From positions 1 to 33,648 of the IMG/VR virus record IMGVR_UViG_3300006874_000055: a stretch of DNA of 33,648 bases. One strand, given 5' to 3'. The DNA comes from a virus. The position numbers and the translations under genes are program-made. Under the pieces are notes generated by a model that saw only the letters and a list, made by a program, of their open reading frames with translations, did no database searches and was not told the origin of the DNA. Shown here in pieces: positions 21,609 to 29,279 of the stretch; positions within the stretch are counted from its first letter, which is position 1, and each line of letters starts with the position of its first letter.

Positions 21609-23442
21609 GTTCTTTAGCTAATGCGATGATCTCAGCGTTGGTTTTGTTTTCGAACTTATTCCAAACAAGGCTCTTAGCCTTATCCACATCGCTGATCTCG
21701 ATGCCCATGCTATCGGCAAGCTCTGCGATCTCCTGGTTGTCTTTGGCGAAAATCCATTTCTGGATGGCATCGACTTCATCATCAGAGCCATCTTTCTCCT
21801 CCAGAATCTTGGTTAGCTTGATTTTCTCATTCATCAATTGGCGTTTGTGCTTCATGATGGCTTTATCTCCGGCAATCTCACGATTTTCATTGATCTGTTT
21901 GAGGGATTCATCGATCTTCTTGATGTTTTCTTTCAAGTCCAGTATATCCAGTTGTAGCACTTTGGAAGCCTCTGATTTTTCATTGATGAATTCTCTGAAC
22001 TCACCGCGAACATTGACACCCATCGCATCATAGTGCTCCATGATGGCCTCAGGATTTGTGACCTTTTCAAAGATGAACCCCTCATCCACTGAAATGCCGT
22101 GGTAGTGAACCTTCTCGTTCATTTTCAGGAAGATAGAGGTGTTTCTACCATCTGATACCTTGATGGCACCAGGAACATCAGCAATGGAAGTGAAGTTCTC
22201 GAAAACATTGATGATATCTGCCGTAAGGTCCAGGGAGATGTTGTACTGACCCAGAGTATCAACAATGTCCTGCATCTCAAACACCTCTGCTCCTTTTCCA
22301 TCAATGGAAAGCTGAACAATGGGGTTGATGGCACCGTATTTGTCGGAAAACTCTCTGATTTTGTTATGCTCGTAGATGTTTCTGGATTCCTGATTGTTTC
22401 CGGCAATTCGAATGATGTTGTTCAGGGTGAAATTGGGAACCTGAACAGTGCCTTCAACCACTTCTCCATTTGACATGATATAAGATTTCCCTTCGTACAC
22501 CTTATCAACCTTCTGGAAGGTCTGAGAGTCTCTACTGAACAGTTGACCAACTTTCAGGTAAGAAGCATCCCTGTCTACGAAATCAACACCCTCATTCACT
22601 TTTTCGATACGAATCACGTTGCCCATGGCTGTGGTCAATGACAAGCCACGATCAGTAGCATCAAATTTGGAAAAGCTTCCACATAGGGAGATGAAATCCT
22701 TATTGTTGCTTTCGTAGATTTTCAGGTTGTCACCATCCCAGGTGTAGAGGTTACCTTCCGCCATGAAAGAGAAACCATCTGCATATTCGATTGGTGATTT
22801 GATGGTGCTTACCACTCCCTTCCTGGAGTCTATGTAAGAAACAGTAGAAGAAAGACCCCTGGAGCTTACCATCTTCATGCTCTCCACAAGCTGGTGGATC
22901 GATTCGTGCATCATGGAAAATTCGGAGAGATTGGCTATGACATAACCTCTTACGAATTTCGCAGGCAATGAGAAACATGTCACCATGCGATCATATGCCT
23001 CTCTCAGCAATGGAAGCTTGCTGGAATTTTCCAGGACGAGCATGGCCTTGGCAACCAACGTGTGTGGAAGGCTTTCATCGAAGAAAGTGGTGAATTCATC
23101 TGCCTCTTTTTTGAATGAGGCGTTCCATGACACTTGATCGATGAACTTCTTGTAGTTTTCGAGGAGAAATATGTCTCCGTACTGGGAATTCTTGAATTCC
23201 AACAACCCTTGTCTGATAGGATCGTTCAAGCCCTCTGTTTCCAGCAACTTTTCGATCCTGCCGCGCAGGTTGTATTCATCTATCTTGGCCTGGACACCAT
23301 AATAAGAAGCAAAACTCGCTGCCTCAACGTTGTTGCCGAAGTTCTCAACGATGATTGAGGATTTTTGCTTGTTGGTGATCCCAAGACCAGCGAACCCGTT
23401 AATGAGGTTGTTGAGTTTTGGAGTTTTTGCTAAAGGTATCAT
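21592..23442 (-). CDS. Large unknown protein, probable virion component
   Basis: This 616-aa protein starts MIPLAKTPKLNNLINGFAGL. It has a helical N-terminal third, a beta-rich middle (SFMAEGNLYTWDGDNLKIYE, GKSYIMSNGEVVEGTVQVPN), and a charged, coiled-coil C-terminal third (DLKENIKKIDESLKQINENRE) ending in two short helical motifs. No cysteine-rich, nuclease or ATPase motif is visible. A late-promoter-like AATAAATA is 17 bases upstream and the following gene overlaps its end. It sits between the gp15-like and gp55/gp4 genes, so a structural or head/tail assembly role is the best contextual guess. Confidence 0.82.
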   Translation of the reverse strand: MIPLAKTPKLNNLINGFAGLGITNKQKSSIIVENFGNNVEAASFASYYGVQAKIDEYNLRGRIEKLLETEGLNDPIRQGLLEFKNSQYGDIFLLENYKKFIDQVSWNASFKKEADEFTTFFDESLPHTLVAKAMLVLENSSKLPLLREAYDRMVTCFSLPAKFVRGYVIANLSEFSMMHESIHQLVESMKMVSSRGLSSTVSYIDSRKGVVSTIKSPIEYADGFSFMAEGNLYTWDGDNLKIYESNNKDFISLCGSFSKFDATDRGLSLTTAMGNVIRIEKVNEGVDFVDRDASYLKVGQLFSRDSQTFQKVDKVYEGKSYIMSNGEVVEGTVQVPNFTLNNIIRIAGNNQESRNIYEHNKIREFSDKYGAINPIVQLSIDGKGAEVFEMQDIVDTLGQYNISLDLTADIINVFENFTSIADVPGAIKVSDGRNTSIFLKMNEKVHYHGISVDEGFIFEKVTNPEAIMEHYDAMGVNVRGEFREFINEKSEASKVLQLDILDLKENIKKIDESLKQINENREIAGDKAIMKHKRQLMNEKIKLTKILEEKDGSDDEVDAIQKWIFAKDNQEIAELADSMGIEISDVDKAKSLVWNKFENKTNAEIIALAKEHGYSK

Positions 23443-23459
23443 TTTGTGATCTTTTTGAT

Positions 23460-23467
23460 TATTTATT
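23460..23467 (-). promoter_or_regulatory. Late-promoter-like AATAAATA box
   Basis: Reads AATAAATA on the minus strand, 17 bases before the ATG at 23442, overlapping the stop codon of the gp15-like gene, as the exact promoter at 2189 overlaps the terminase stop. Confidence 0.45.
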
Positions 23468-24188
23468 ATTTGGTTGTAACCTTACCTGCGTCTTTTGAAT
23501 GCGAGACGAGATATTCTTCCACTGCTTTTTTCCTTGTAGTTTGTTTATCTTCTAAGGGAAGAGATGTGGTGAATTCAACCGAGAAATCAAGAACTGGTTT
23601 CTCCTTTCCTGGGTATTTGAAAGAAGTATTGGAGTCGGTCACAGAATAGTTCTGTGGGAACTTTATGTATACAGGAATGAGGATGCCCATGTATAGGAAC
23701 TTGAAGTTTCCATGGTTATAGAACGTGCTCAATACAGCTTCCCACATTTTGAATCTCTGAATCTCGGATGAACACTTTATCTTAACGGATATGTCACCTG
23801 TTATGGGCACAAAGTTCATCCTGGTGGAGTAATCGTTCACCTCCTGTCCAAGTATGTTAGACTCAATCTTCTGGAAAACAGCTCTCTCATTCTTCTGGGT
23901 GGAAGCACCAACGTTTACATTTATGCCATTGAGTGAGACAATGCCAGATGGTATTTTAATGGTGTTACCATCGTCCTTGAGGTCTTTGGAGCAGACTTGA
24001 CCCTCCTTATCCAGATAAAAATCCATGTACCAGTCTTCCTGCCCAACTGCATAACTATAAAGAAACTGCACGTCTATGTCCTGGCTACCATCAGATGTGA
24101 CCTGGGTGACCTTCACTTTATCTCTAAAATGCCCCAGGATACCCAGTATAAGATTTCTTAAATAAACGTTATCGTAGTTCGTATCCAT
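23466..24188 (-). CDS. Tail sheath stabiliser-like protein (T4 gp15 type, tentative)
   Basis: This 240-aa protein from ATG 24188 has AAGAGG eight bases upstream, a good Shine-Dalgarno sequence and rare in this window. It starts MDTNYDNVYLRNLILGILGH. A V-x-x-x-Y region (DVQFLYSYAVG) is followed by IPSGIVSLNGINVNVG and then a segment typical of gp15-like proteins: P-I-x-G-D-I-S-V-K-I-K-C-S-S-E, E-A-V-L-S-T-F-Y-N-H, I-P-V-Y-I-K-F-P, and a final beta strand DFSVEFTTSLP. The gp15 hexamer caps the tail and joins it to the head. Alignment by eye is suggestive rather than firm; another small tail/neck protein of similar fold is possible. The start overlaps the divergent gene's ATG. Confidence 0.5.
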   Translation of the reverse strand: MDTNYDNVYLRNLILGILGHFRDKVKVTQVTSDGSQDIDVQFLYSYAVGQEDWYMDFYLDKEGQVCSKDLKDDGNTIKIPSGIVSLNGINVNVGASTQKNERAVFQKIESNILGQEVNDYSTRMNFVPITGDISVKIKCSSEIQRFKMWEAVLSTFYNHGNFKFLYMGILIPVYIKFPQNYSVTDSNTSFKYPGKEKPVLDFSVEFTTSLPLEDKQTTRKKAVEEYLVSHSKDAGKVTTK

Positions 24189-25119
24189 GAAAAACCTCTT
24201 AAAAATGAAACCAGACGATGTTATATTTCTAATGAGGAATAACGTCAAGGTTTCTGTCATCCCCAAATGTCTTCGTTTATTTATAAAGTCAAACGATGAT
24301 AAGTCGCTTGTTTTTGTGATGAAAAACAAGCAGGTGGATATCATGGACAGGATACTCAATCCCAGGGTATCAGATGCCATCAACACCATACAGTCCAATA
24401 GCCAATTCAGAAGGTATAAACATGACATAATTGAAGCAAACCTGTCAGGAAGCTCATTCATACTGGTGGGTGGCGACAGGGAGCAAAAAATGGCCGACAT
24501 ACTGGGGGTTGGGTGGCGACCTGCAAGTATATACTCGGGGAAGTTGAACAATGCTGACAGAAAGATACTTATAGATAGAGCAGCCAATGGAACCAACAGG
24601 TGGAAAGAATTGAGTTTCTATGCACCATCTCCTTCCTTGGTGTTTGACTTCAAGAGTTGCGTTGTTAGATGGGACAAGGCCACCATATCAAGAAGAAATG
24701 AACGTCTTGAAGGTTTTTACTTGAACAAAATGCTGGATTCGTGCAGTGGGTTGTATATGCCAGTGGTTATGAATCTATCAACAGATGAGACCTACATGAA
24801 GTGTGTTGATGTGGTGTTCAAAAACTTCATATCAGCGCATGGCGATATAGTGAAGCACATTCCGGCACCAAAGAACAAATATCACCTGTTTGATATAGAC
24901 CATACCATCATAGACAAAGAAGTGTCATCTCTTATCAGTAGGTATGGTGAGAACTCGGTCTGGGTATACAAGGTATACGTAAACATGCTGAGGAAGAAAA
25001 ATCCACCAAGAAACCTATCGGAGAAAAACAAGAACAGGTTCCTGCACCTTAGGGAAATGATGGAAAAGCATACAATGGAGGATTTGGTTGGACCATATAA
25101 CAGCAGGTTAATTCCATAA
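24187..25119 (+). CDS. Unknown protein upstream of the tail genes
   Basis: This 310-aa protein starts MKNLLKMKPDDVIFLMRNN. Its ATG shares CATG with the divergent gp15-like gene; an in-frame ATG at 24205 is an alternative. A segment FDIDHTIIDKE resembles HAD-phosphatase motif I (D-x-D-x-T), but the other HAD motifs are not apparent and it lies near the C-terminus. The remainder is mixed alpha/beta (SSFILVGGDREQKMADILGVG, SGLYMPVVMNLSTDETY), with no membrane segment. Transcription is toward the baseplate and fibre genes. No function assigned. Confidence 0.8.
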   Translation: MKNLLKMKPDDVIFLMRNNVKVSVIPKCLRLFIKSNDDKSLVFVMKNKQVDIMDRILNPRVSDAINTIQSNSQFRRYKHDIIEANLSGSSFILVGGDREQKMADILGVGWRPASIYSGKLNNADRKILIDRAANGTNRWKELSFYAPSPSLVFDFKSCVVRWDKATISRRNERLEGFYLNKMLDSCSGLYMPVVMNLSTDETYMKCVDVVFKNFISAHGDIVKHIPAPKNKYHLFDIDHTIIDKEVSSLISRYGENSVWVYKVYVNMLRKKNPPRNLSEKNKNRFLHLREMMEKHTMEDLVGPYNSRLIP

Positions 25120-25124
25120 CCACC

Positions 25125-25132
25125 AATAAATA
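25125..25132 (+). promoter_or_regulatory. Late-promoter-like AATAAATA box
   Basis: AATAAATA lies 14 bases before the ATG at 25147, just after the preceding stop, followed by an A-rich leader. Confidence 0.45.
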
Positions 25133-25146
25133 CTTAAAAATAGGTC

Positions 25147-25878
25147 ATGTCGAATACATTGCTTGAAAGAATACAAACACTCAAAAAAAGGGCAACCCGC
25201 TTCGAAAAAGAGTACCCTGCGGTAAACATCAATCCCAACGCTGTCATAAGGAATAACATCATCAAGCATATCGGTGATGCAACCAAATGTAGGGTGGAAA
25301 CAAGCAATCTGTATCAGTTTTTCGCTGATGCGGAAGACAATGACGAAATAAACCGACCCATATCAAAGAATTGGCTGAGGGCCAACAAAAAATATGTGGT
25401 GAGCGTGAAGGACGGTAAGAAGCGGTATTACAGACTCACACCCCTGGGAAAGAAGTTATACAAGGAGCTTTATGGTGTTAATCCTGCAACAGTGCTGCCT
25501 GATGCAACTGGTCTATCAGAATGCAAGGTGGTGTTTTGGGTGAATGAGGAAAAAGCAGCATCGAAATCCCAACAACGATTGTTTGGAATGGCATACGCCA
25601 TAAAAACAGGAGAAATGGAGCTATCTGACGTGGAGGACAAAGACCTCAGAAAGAAGCTTAAAGGGATGGTGGACGGGATGACCAAAGACCAACTAAAAGA
25701 TAAAGCATCCACAAGCCATGACGATCTTCCGGAAACGGTCGATGAAGAGGGGGAAGCAACACCATCATCCGTGCCTGGAGCTGGAGACCCATCACCAGTC
25801 TCTGCTCACGTTTTCAGTACAGGGTTCATCGGGAATGAGCTGGAAAAAATCAGGAAAACACTCAGAGGAGAAAAATAA
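25147..25878 (+). CDS. Winged-helix-like protein with a DUF3008-type segment
   Basis: This 243-aa protein starts MSNTLLERIQTLKKRATRFE. Residues about 70-110 (SKNWLRANKKYVVSVKDGKK, then YYRLTPLGKKLY) look like a winged-helix wing and recognition helix. Residues about 130-195 carry the pattern K-S-Q-Q-R-L-F-G-M-A-Y-A-I-K-x-G-E, then M-T-K-D-Q-L-K-D-K-A-S-T-S-H-D-D-L-P-E, which fits the DUF3008-type motif of many large phages. A Pro/Gly/Glu linker precedes a short C-terminal helix. The biochemical role of that motif is not established to my knowledge. The gene heads the tail/baseplate cluster. Confidence 0.75.
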   Translation: MSNTLLERIQTLKKRATRFEKEYPAVNINPNAVIRNNIIKHIGDATKCRVETSNLYQFFADAEDNDEINRPISKNWLRANKKYVVSVKDGKKRYYRLTPLGKKLYKELYGVNPATVLPDATGLSECKVVFWVNEEKAASKSQQRLFGMAYAIKTGEMELSDVEDKDLRKKLKGMVDGMTKDQLKDKASTSHDDLPETVDEEGEATPSSVPGAGDPSPVSAHVFSTGFIGNELEKIRKTLRGEK

Positions 25879-25884
25879 TAAAAG

Positions 25885-27771
25885 ATGTCTTTCACCAAAA
25901 GTCTATCCAAATCGGGCGAATTTTTCGAGGTAAAGATACTGGATGACATTGACGAGGTGACATCGCTTTCCTATAACACAGTAGGTGTAGCACCCAATAG
26001 CAATGTTAAGGTAGAATACTCGGTATCAGCAGATGACAAAAATTGGTCAAGCTGGAGACCATATACCTTGGATGCATTGAACGATTCCCTATTCAATTCC
26101 GGATCGAAGAAAATGAAACTGCGATTTGAGAGGACTGGAACCTCTGAATCTGCAGACATTTTTATAAAAGACTTTGTGTTGGAGGCTACCAACAATGATG
26201 ATCTCATATGCGAATGCGATGATGAGACCTATCCTTGTTGCAAACCAGTGGAGCAAGACCTCAGCCCAGGCATCATAGATGCTTGCATAGAAGGTTTTAA
26301 TCCGCTCGACATGTCTGCCATATACAAGGTGCAGGACGAATTAGGATTCATGGCCAATTCCATATACGGCATGGAGGTTGAATACATCAGAACAGAGCCA
26401 GATGTAGATTCCTCTGATTCAGTCTTGCACGAATACAGTGTCTATAATGCAGTTGAGAAAAAATGCATAAAGATATCGGTACCAGACAATAAACTCCCAG
26501 AACCCAGGCACGAATACGCAGAATGGGGCATCGACTTTGAATCTTTTGAGGTACACGTGAACGGGTTGTACTTTGACAAAATGTTCCCTGGGAAGAGACC
26601 AAGGCAAAATGACATCATCTTCTTTCCCAGGTACAACAGACGTTACTTCGTCAACTCCATGTACCCAGCAGACCTCAAACTTGAAGATGGCAGCTATTAC
26701 AAGCTGAATCTCAAGAAGTACGAGGACACAAGCAACATCATCAAAGAAGATGAAATACAGGACCACATCTCTAGCTTGATACAAGATCATGAGGAGATGT
26801 TTGGGGAACAGATCACAGATGAAGTGACTGATGTTACCAACCCAGTACAGACACAGCTCCCGATTGGTAACATGGAAGATGTTAGACAATCTGTCAATGA
26901 AGAGATAATAGTGAATAAAGGTGACATATACAACAATGGCACACTAGTAGCAGACACTTGGTACGATTTCTCCAATCTCACAGAAGGCTCCGATGCAGTC
27001 ATATACCGCAGCCAGTCTGTGAATGAAAATCTTGGCATCTCCTATTGGTTGAAAGCAAATGAACCAACCTTTGCCTTTGCTGATGTGACCGCAACTGGTA
27101 TAACAAAAGTCAACAAAAATACAGCGAAGGTATTTTTCTCGTCCTTAAGTGCTTTGAGAACACCTAAATACGTCACAAGTCCTCAATACCCAGGACAGAC
27201 TTTCTTCGTGTCTTCCGTGGACAATGACGGATTGGTACTGAGAATGAAAAATGCCCAAGAATTCGTCAATCAGTATGCCACATGGCCAAAAGTGCAATTT
27301 AAGAAGAAAGATTTCTTCCCAGGCATAGAGAAAGGAGATGAACTCAGGGTGCACCACTTTGCAGATTTCACCAGAATCTTGATTGATGGAAATTCCATCG
27401 ATCTGGCACACGGAACCAACATGGAGTATGCTGCGTGGAATGGTTTCGTTGTAAACATATCGAAAACACACAAAGAGGTATCTTTGTCCAGATATACGCT
27501 CACACCAGATTCAGAAGATCATTCAAGACTGATAAACAAGGATGAAGTGGTTCAAGACACATCATACTTCATCACTCCATCCACGGCCAATTGGAAGCTC
27601 ATAGCATCAGACCACAACATCACCAATGTGAGGGTATGGAAAGAGATGATACCCAGGGATATACATACCGTCATCCTGAACACAAAAATCATACGAAATT
27701 CATCTAAGGCAGAAATAATAGATAACGCTAGTGATTCACTGAATTATCTTGTACCGAATTCTACTTCTTGA
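25885..27771 (+). CDS. Baseplate or tail structural protein
   Basis: This 628-aa protein starts MSFTKSLSKSGEFFEVKILD. The first 105 residues form a beta-sandwich-like domain (VKVEYSVSADDKNWSSWRPY). A cysteine cluster follows (CECDDETYPCCKP, about 110-122). A middle segment, FEVHVNGLYFDKMFPGKRP, leads to NDIIFFPRYNRRYFVNSMYP and YYKLNLKKYED, a pattern seen in baseplate wedge-type proteins of large myoviruses (D-x-I-x-F-P-x-x-N-R-x-Y-x-V). The rest is beta-rich. Its place just before the fibre genes supports a baseplate position to which fibres attach. The exact T4 equivalent is unclear. Confidence 0.65.
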   Translation: MSFTKSLSKSGEFFEVKILDDIDEVTSLSYNTVGVAPNSNVKVEYSVSADDKNWSSWRPYTLDALNDSLFNSGSKKMKLRFERTGTSESADIFIKDFVLEATNNDDLICECDDETYPCCKPVEQDLSPGIIDACIEGFNPLDMSAIYKVQDELGFMANSIYGMEVEYIRTEPDVDSSDSVLHEYSVYNAVEKKCIKISVPDNKLPEPRHEYAEWGIDFESFEVHVNGLYFDKMFPGKRPRQNDIIFFPRYNRRYFVNSMYPADLKLEDGSYYKLNLKKYEDTSNIIKEDEIQDHISSLIQDHEEMFGEQITDEVTDVTNPVQTQLPIGNMEDVRQSVNEEIIVNKGDIYNNGTLVADTWYDFSNLTEGSDAVIYRSQSVNENLGISYWLKANEPTFAFADVTATGITKVNKNTAKVFFSSLSALRTPKYVTSPQYPGQTFFVSSVDNDGLVLRMKNAQEFVNQYATWPKVQFKKKDFFPGIEKGDELRVHHFADFTRILIDGNSIDLAHGTNMEYAAWNGFVVNISKTHKEVSLSRYTLTPDSEDHSRLINKDEVVQDTSYFITPSTANWKLIASDHNITNVRVWKEMIPRDIHTVILNTKIIRNSSKAEIIDNASDSLNYLVPNSTS

Positions 27772-27772
27772 T

Positions 27773-27780
27773 AATAAATA
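27773..27780 (+). promoter_or_regulatory. Late-promoter-like AATAAATA box
   Basis: TAATAAATA runs into GGAAAAATC right after the preceding stop, 14 bases before the ATG at 27795. Confidence 0.45.
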
Positions 27781-27794
27781 GGAAAAATCATGAT

Positions 27795-28142
27795 ATGATT
27801 CACTTACAAGAAATAGATGCTTCGAGCGTTCCCACACCAGCAGCAAATACCATGACAATATTCGTGGATGATTCTGATGGTAAAATAAAAGTGAAGAAAT
27901 CTAATGGCTCAATAGTCAATCTAGAAGTAGCAGCTAGCGGTTCTGACGCTCACTACACCCACAACCAAGCGACACCAGCAATGAGCTGGAGCGTTACGCA
28001 CAATCTTGGCAAAAAACCATCTGTTATGGTAGTGGACACCAACGACAATGAAGTTATGACTTCGATCCAATACATCGATAATAATTCTCTTGTGATAACA
28101 ATGCAAACACAGGCATATGCTGGAAAAGCGTATTGTAATTAA
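27795..28142 (+). CDS. Small tail-fibre/appendage protein
   Basis: This 115-aa protein from ATG 27795 starts MIHLQEIDASSVPTPAANTM. A frame extension to 27768 would begin inside the promoter. The N-terminal part, TIFVDDSDGKIKVKKSNGSI, is the collar motif found at the start of many fibre-type proteins. The C-terminal part (SWSVTHNLGKKPSVMVVDTN, then YIDNNSLVITM and GKAYCN) is a widespread phage receptor-binding or fibre-tip domain (W-x-V-x-H-N-L-G-K-x-P-S-V, G-K-A-Y-x-N). It begins the fibre cluster behind a late-promoter-like box. It may be a short fibre or an adaptor at the baseplate rim. Confidence 0.75.
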   Translation: MIHLQEIDASSVPTPAANTMTIFVDDSDGKIKVKKSNGSIVNLEVAASGSDAHYTHNQATPAMSWSVTHNLGKKPSVMVVDTNDNEVMTSIQYIDNNSLVITMQTQAYAGKAYCN

Positions 28143-28167
28143 TAACCAATCATAAAATCAATATAAC

Positions 28168-29196
28168 ATGGCTACGGAAGTAAGAACATCGTTAAATTTC
28201 CTTAAAAATCAACTATTACAGGTTGTGGTCGAGAACCTAGCATCGGCACCATCATCACCAGTTGAAGGGCAAATTTATTATAATACCACAGATAAAAAGT
28301 TCTGGTATTACAACGACTCTGCCTGGGTATCGCCAGAAGCAGCCGGAGCAGTTAGCGGAACATTGCCTATCGTATCCACTCCGAGTGGTACCGATTTTGT
28401 GGTAAGCATCAATGCCGCCACCACATCTACGGCAGGCTCAATGTCTGCAGCAGACAAAACAAAGTTGGACAACGCCACTGATGCAAATACAGCAAGTGCC
28501 ATTGTGCAGAGGGATGGTTCTGGTGATTTTTCAGCAAACAATATCACCGCCAACAGTGTGACGGGCCTCGCTGCACCATCTGCGGGGTCGGATGCGGTAA
28601 ACAAAACCTATGTGGATGGTTTGGTGGCTGGTCTACTAGATAACCAAGGATCGATCGACTGTTCCACCAATCCGAACTATCCATCAGCAAGTAATGGTGA
28701 TGCTTACGTGGTGAGCGTTGCTGGTAAAATCGGTGGAGCCTCTGGTATTGACGTAAATGTAGGCGATCTGATTGTCGCGTCTGCGGATAACGCAGGCGGC
28801 AGCCACGCAGCAGTGGGTTCAGACTGGTACATTCTGGAGACCAACAGAGATCAGGCAACCGATTCTACCATTGGTTTGGTGGAACTTGCCACACAGGCAG
28901 AAGTGAACACAGGTTCGGACACAGCTAGGGTAGTCACACCAGCTACCTTGGCAGGATGGAAGACAAACCAAAACATCCCAGGTGGTCACACAGACACATT
29001 CACAGGAACAGGTGCGGGTCAAAACATAAATATTACACATAACCTTAATACTGAGGAAGTCCATGTAACCATAGTGGATGATGTCACCAAGGCAACTGTC
29101 ATAGCAGATGTCACAAGATCAAGTGCGAATGTAATAGTCGTTTCAGGAACATTTGAAAACACTCGCCAGTATAACGTCACGGTTACGGGAGTATAA
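28168..29196 (+). CDS. Tail fibre protein
   Basis: This 342-aa protein starts MATEVRTSLNFLKNQLLQVV, almost identical in its first 20 residues to the 918-aa fibre at 29280. The following GQIYYNTTDKKFWYYNDSAW is the common fibre collar motif. A triple-helix-like linker (SAADKTKLDNA) is followed by a repeat TIGLVELATQAEVNTGSDTA and then VVTPATLAGW, as in the Phage_fiber_2 family, and a beta-rich tip (INITHNLNTEEVHVTIVDD). It probably binds the host surface. The shared N-terminus suggests that both fibres compete for, or jointly occupy, the same baseplate attachment point. Confidence 0.85.
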   Translation: MATEVRTSLNFLKNQLLQVVVENLASAPSSPVEGQIYYNTTDKKFWYYNDSAWVSPEAAGAVSGTLPIVSTPSGTDFVVSINAATTSTAGSMSAADKTKLDNATDANTASAIVQRDGSGDFSANNITANSVTGLAAPSAGSDAVNKTYVDGLVAGLLDNQGSIDCSTNPNYPSASNGDAYVVSVAGKIGGASGIDVNVGDLIVASADNAGGSHAAVGSDWYILETNRDQATDSTIGLVELATQAEVNTGSDTARVVTPATLAGWKTNQNIPGGHTDTFTGTGAGQNINITHNLNTEEVHVTIVDDVTKATVIADVTRSSANVIVVSGTFENTRQYNVTVTGV

Positions 29197-29216
29197 TGCC
29201 TGATTTGGTTGGTTAG

Positions 29217-29249
29217 TGGAGAACTGATTAAAACCTAATGGGTTCTCCA
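29217..29249. other. Stem-loop between two fibre genes
   Basis: TGGAGAAC and GTTCTCCA pair perfectly, with an inner ATTA/TAAT pairing, 20 bases after the first fibre stop. No T-run follows on the plus strand. It may stabilise or partly terminate the mRNA between the fibre genes. Confidence 0.5.
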
Positions 29250-29279
29250 AATTTATAACAAAAACAATTGAATTAGGGA

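Noticed and set aside
24189-24596. N-terminal extension of the gp15-like protein
   Set aside because: It is antisense to the 310-aa gene, and a good Shine-Dalgarno sequence precedes the ATG at 24188.
24892-24924. HAD-phosphatase motif I (FDIDHTIID) in the 310-aa protein
   Set aside because: Only one of the HAD motifs is visible and it is near the C-terminus; not enough to name an enzyme.
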